Shown: piece by piece, positions 13,184-13,553 of the stretch
How positions within the stretch are numbered: the first letter of the stretch is position 1
Layout: every line of letters begins with the position of its first letter
Assembly: GCA_011391455.1 (NCBI GenBank)
Contig: JAABQN010000031.1
Coordinates: forward strand, 1-13,553
Length of the DNA stretch: 13,553 bases
Source of the DNA: Nitrospiraceae bacterium
GTDB taxonomy: Bacteria; Nitrospirota; Nitrospiria; Nitrospirales; Nitrospiraceae
Direction of reading: 5' to 3'
Position numbers and translations under genes: made by a program
The notes under the pieces: model-generated
The model's input: the letters and a program-made list of their open reading frames with translations, nothing else
Told to the model about the DNA's origin: nothing
Database searches by the model: none

Positions 13184-13553
13184 GTGGGGAGTTTGATTGA
13201 AGCGATCATTTCAGAGCTGAGCCGGTTTATCGTGTCGATGATCTCGACATTCGGCTACACCGGCATTTTCATCACCATGGCCATTGAGAGCGCCTGTATT
13301 CCATTGCCCAGTGAAATCATCATGCCCTTTGCCGGGTATCTCGTGGCGACGGGACAGTTCACGATGCTGGGTGTGACATTAGCCGGGGCTATTGGGAACG
13401 TTGCCGGGTCGGTTGTCGCCTACTATGCCGGTGTGTGGGGCGGTCGGCCCTTCGTCGAGCGATATGGTCCCTATGTGTTGGTGTCGAAAAAAGACATTGA
13501 GTTGGCGGATCGATGGTTCGCAAAATATGGCGATGCAGCCGTATTTTTCAGCC
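13184..13553 (+). CDS. DedA-family inner-membrane protein, 3' end beyond window
   Basis: The first 123 residues are visible in an open frame running off the window. After an amphipathic N-terminus comes the DedA/SNARE-associated signature ESACIPLPSEIIMPFAGYL (35-53), with the conserved Glu-x-x-x-x-Pro-x-Pro-Ser-Glu core, followed by a hydrophobic stretch with GNVAGSVVAYYAG (71-83) and WFAKYGDAAVFF (111-122) entering the next conserved block. DedA proteins are polytopic membrane proteins; some are undecaprenyl-phosphate or phospholipid flippases, others affect membrane potential and drug tolerance. The GTG start is preceded by AGAGGAG (13169-13175), located inside the end of surE four bases away, so the two are co-translated. 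Substrate cannot be told from this fragment. Confidence 0.88.
   Translation, partial: MGSLIEAIISELSRFIVSMISTFGYTGIFITMAIESACIPLPSEIIMPFAGYLVATGQFTMLGVTLAGAIGNVAGSVVAYYAGVWGGRPFVERYGPYVLVSKKDIELADRWFAKYGDAAVFFS

Overview
The window is ordinary-looking, moderately GC-rich bacterial chromosome with tightly packed genes, frequent GTG starts and many start/stop overlaps. Protein sequence style and gene order resemble Nitrospirota (Nitrospira-like nitrite oxidisers). That assignment is from memory of the lineage, not a search, so treat it as a probable guess. I see no insertion sequence, prophage, CRISPR array or defence island.

Minus-strand block (1-3228), reading right to left: pdxJ (pyridoxine 5'-phosphate synthase), a fused nnrE/nnrD enzyme repairing NAD(P)H hydrates, tsaE (tRNA t6A ATPase) and a small LapA/DUF1049 membrane protein cut by the window edge. 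nnr and tsaE overlap by 29 bases and tsaE/lapA share an ATGA junction, so the last three genes are probably co-transcribed. A 278-base divergent gap carries a good sigma70-type promoter for the plus strand.

Plus-strand amino-acid block (3507-11298): alaC-type aminotransferase, hom, thrC, an ApgM-family protein, lysC and cimA. This covers aspartate activation (lysC), reduction to homoserine (hom), threonine formation (thrC) and a citramalate entry to isoleucine from pyruvate (cimA). No thrB (homoserine kinase) is present. The gene sitting where thrB is expected encodes an ApgM (phosphoglycerate mutase-like) protein whose nucleophilic serine and several metal-binding histidines appear substituted. 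It is the most interesting item here and a candidate unusual homoserine kinase or another repurposed enzyme.

Right block (11328-13553): a promoter with two small dyads, ihfA, a MerR-type regulator and tRNA-Pro(GGG), an order also familiar from Proteobacteria where pheT usually precedes it. Then come a long hairpin and a strong intrinsic terminator, surE (nucleotide phosphatase) and the start of a DedA-family membrane protein. The terminator ends about 12 bases before the surE start, so surE has no space for a promoter of its own downstream of it and must be reached by transcription passing through the terminator.
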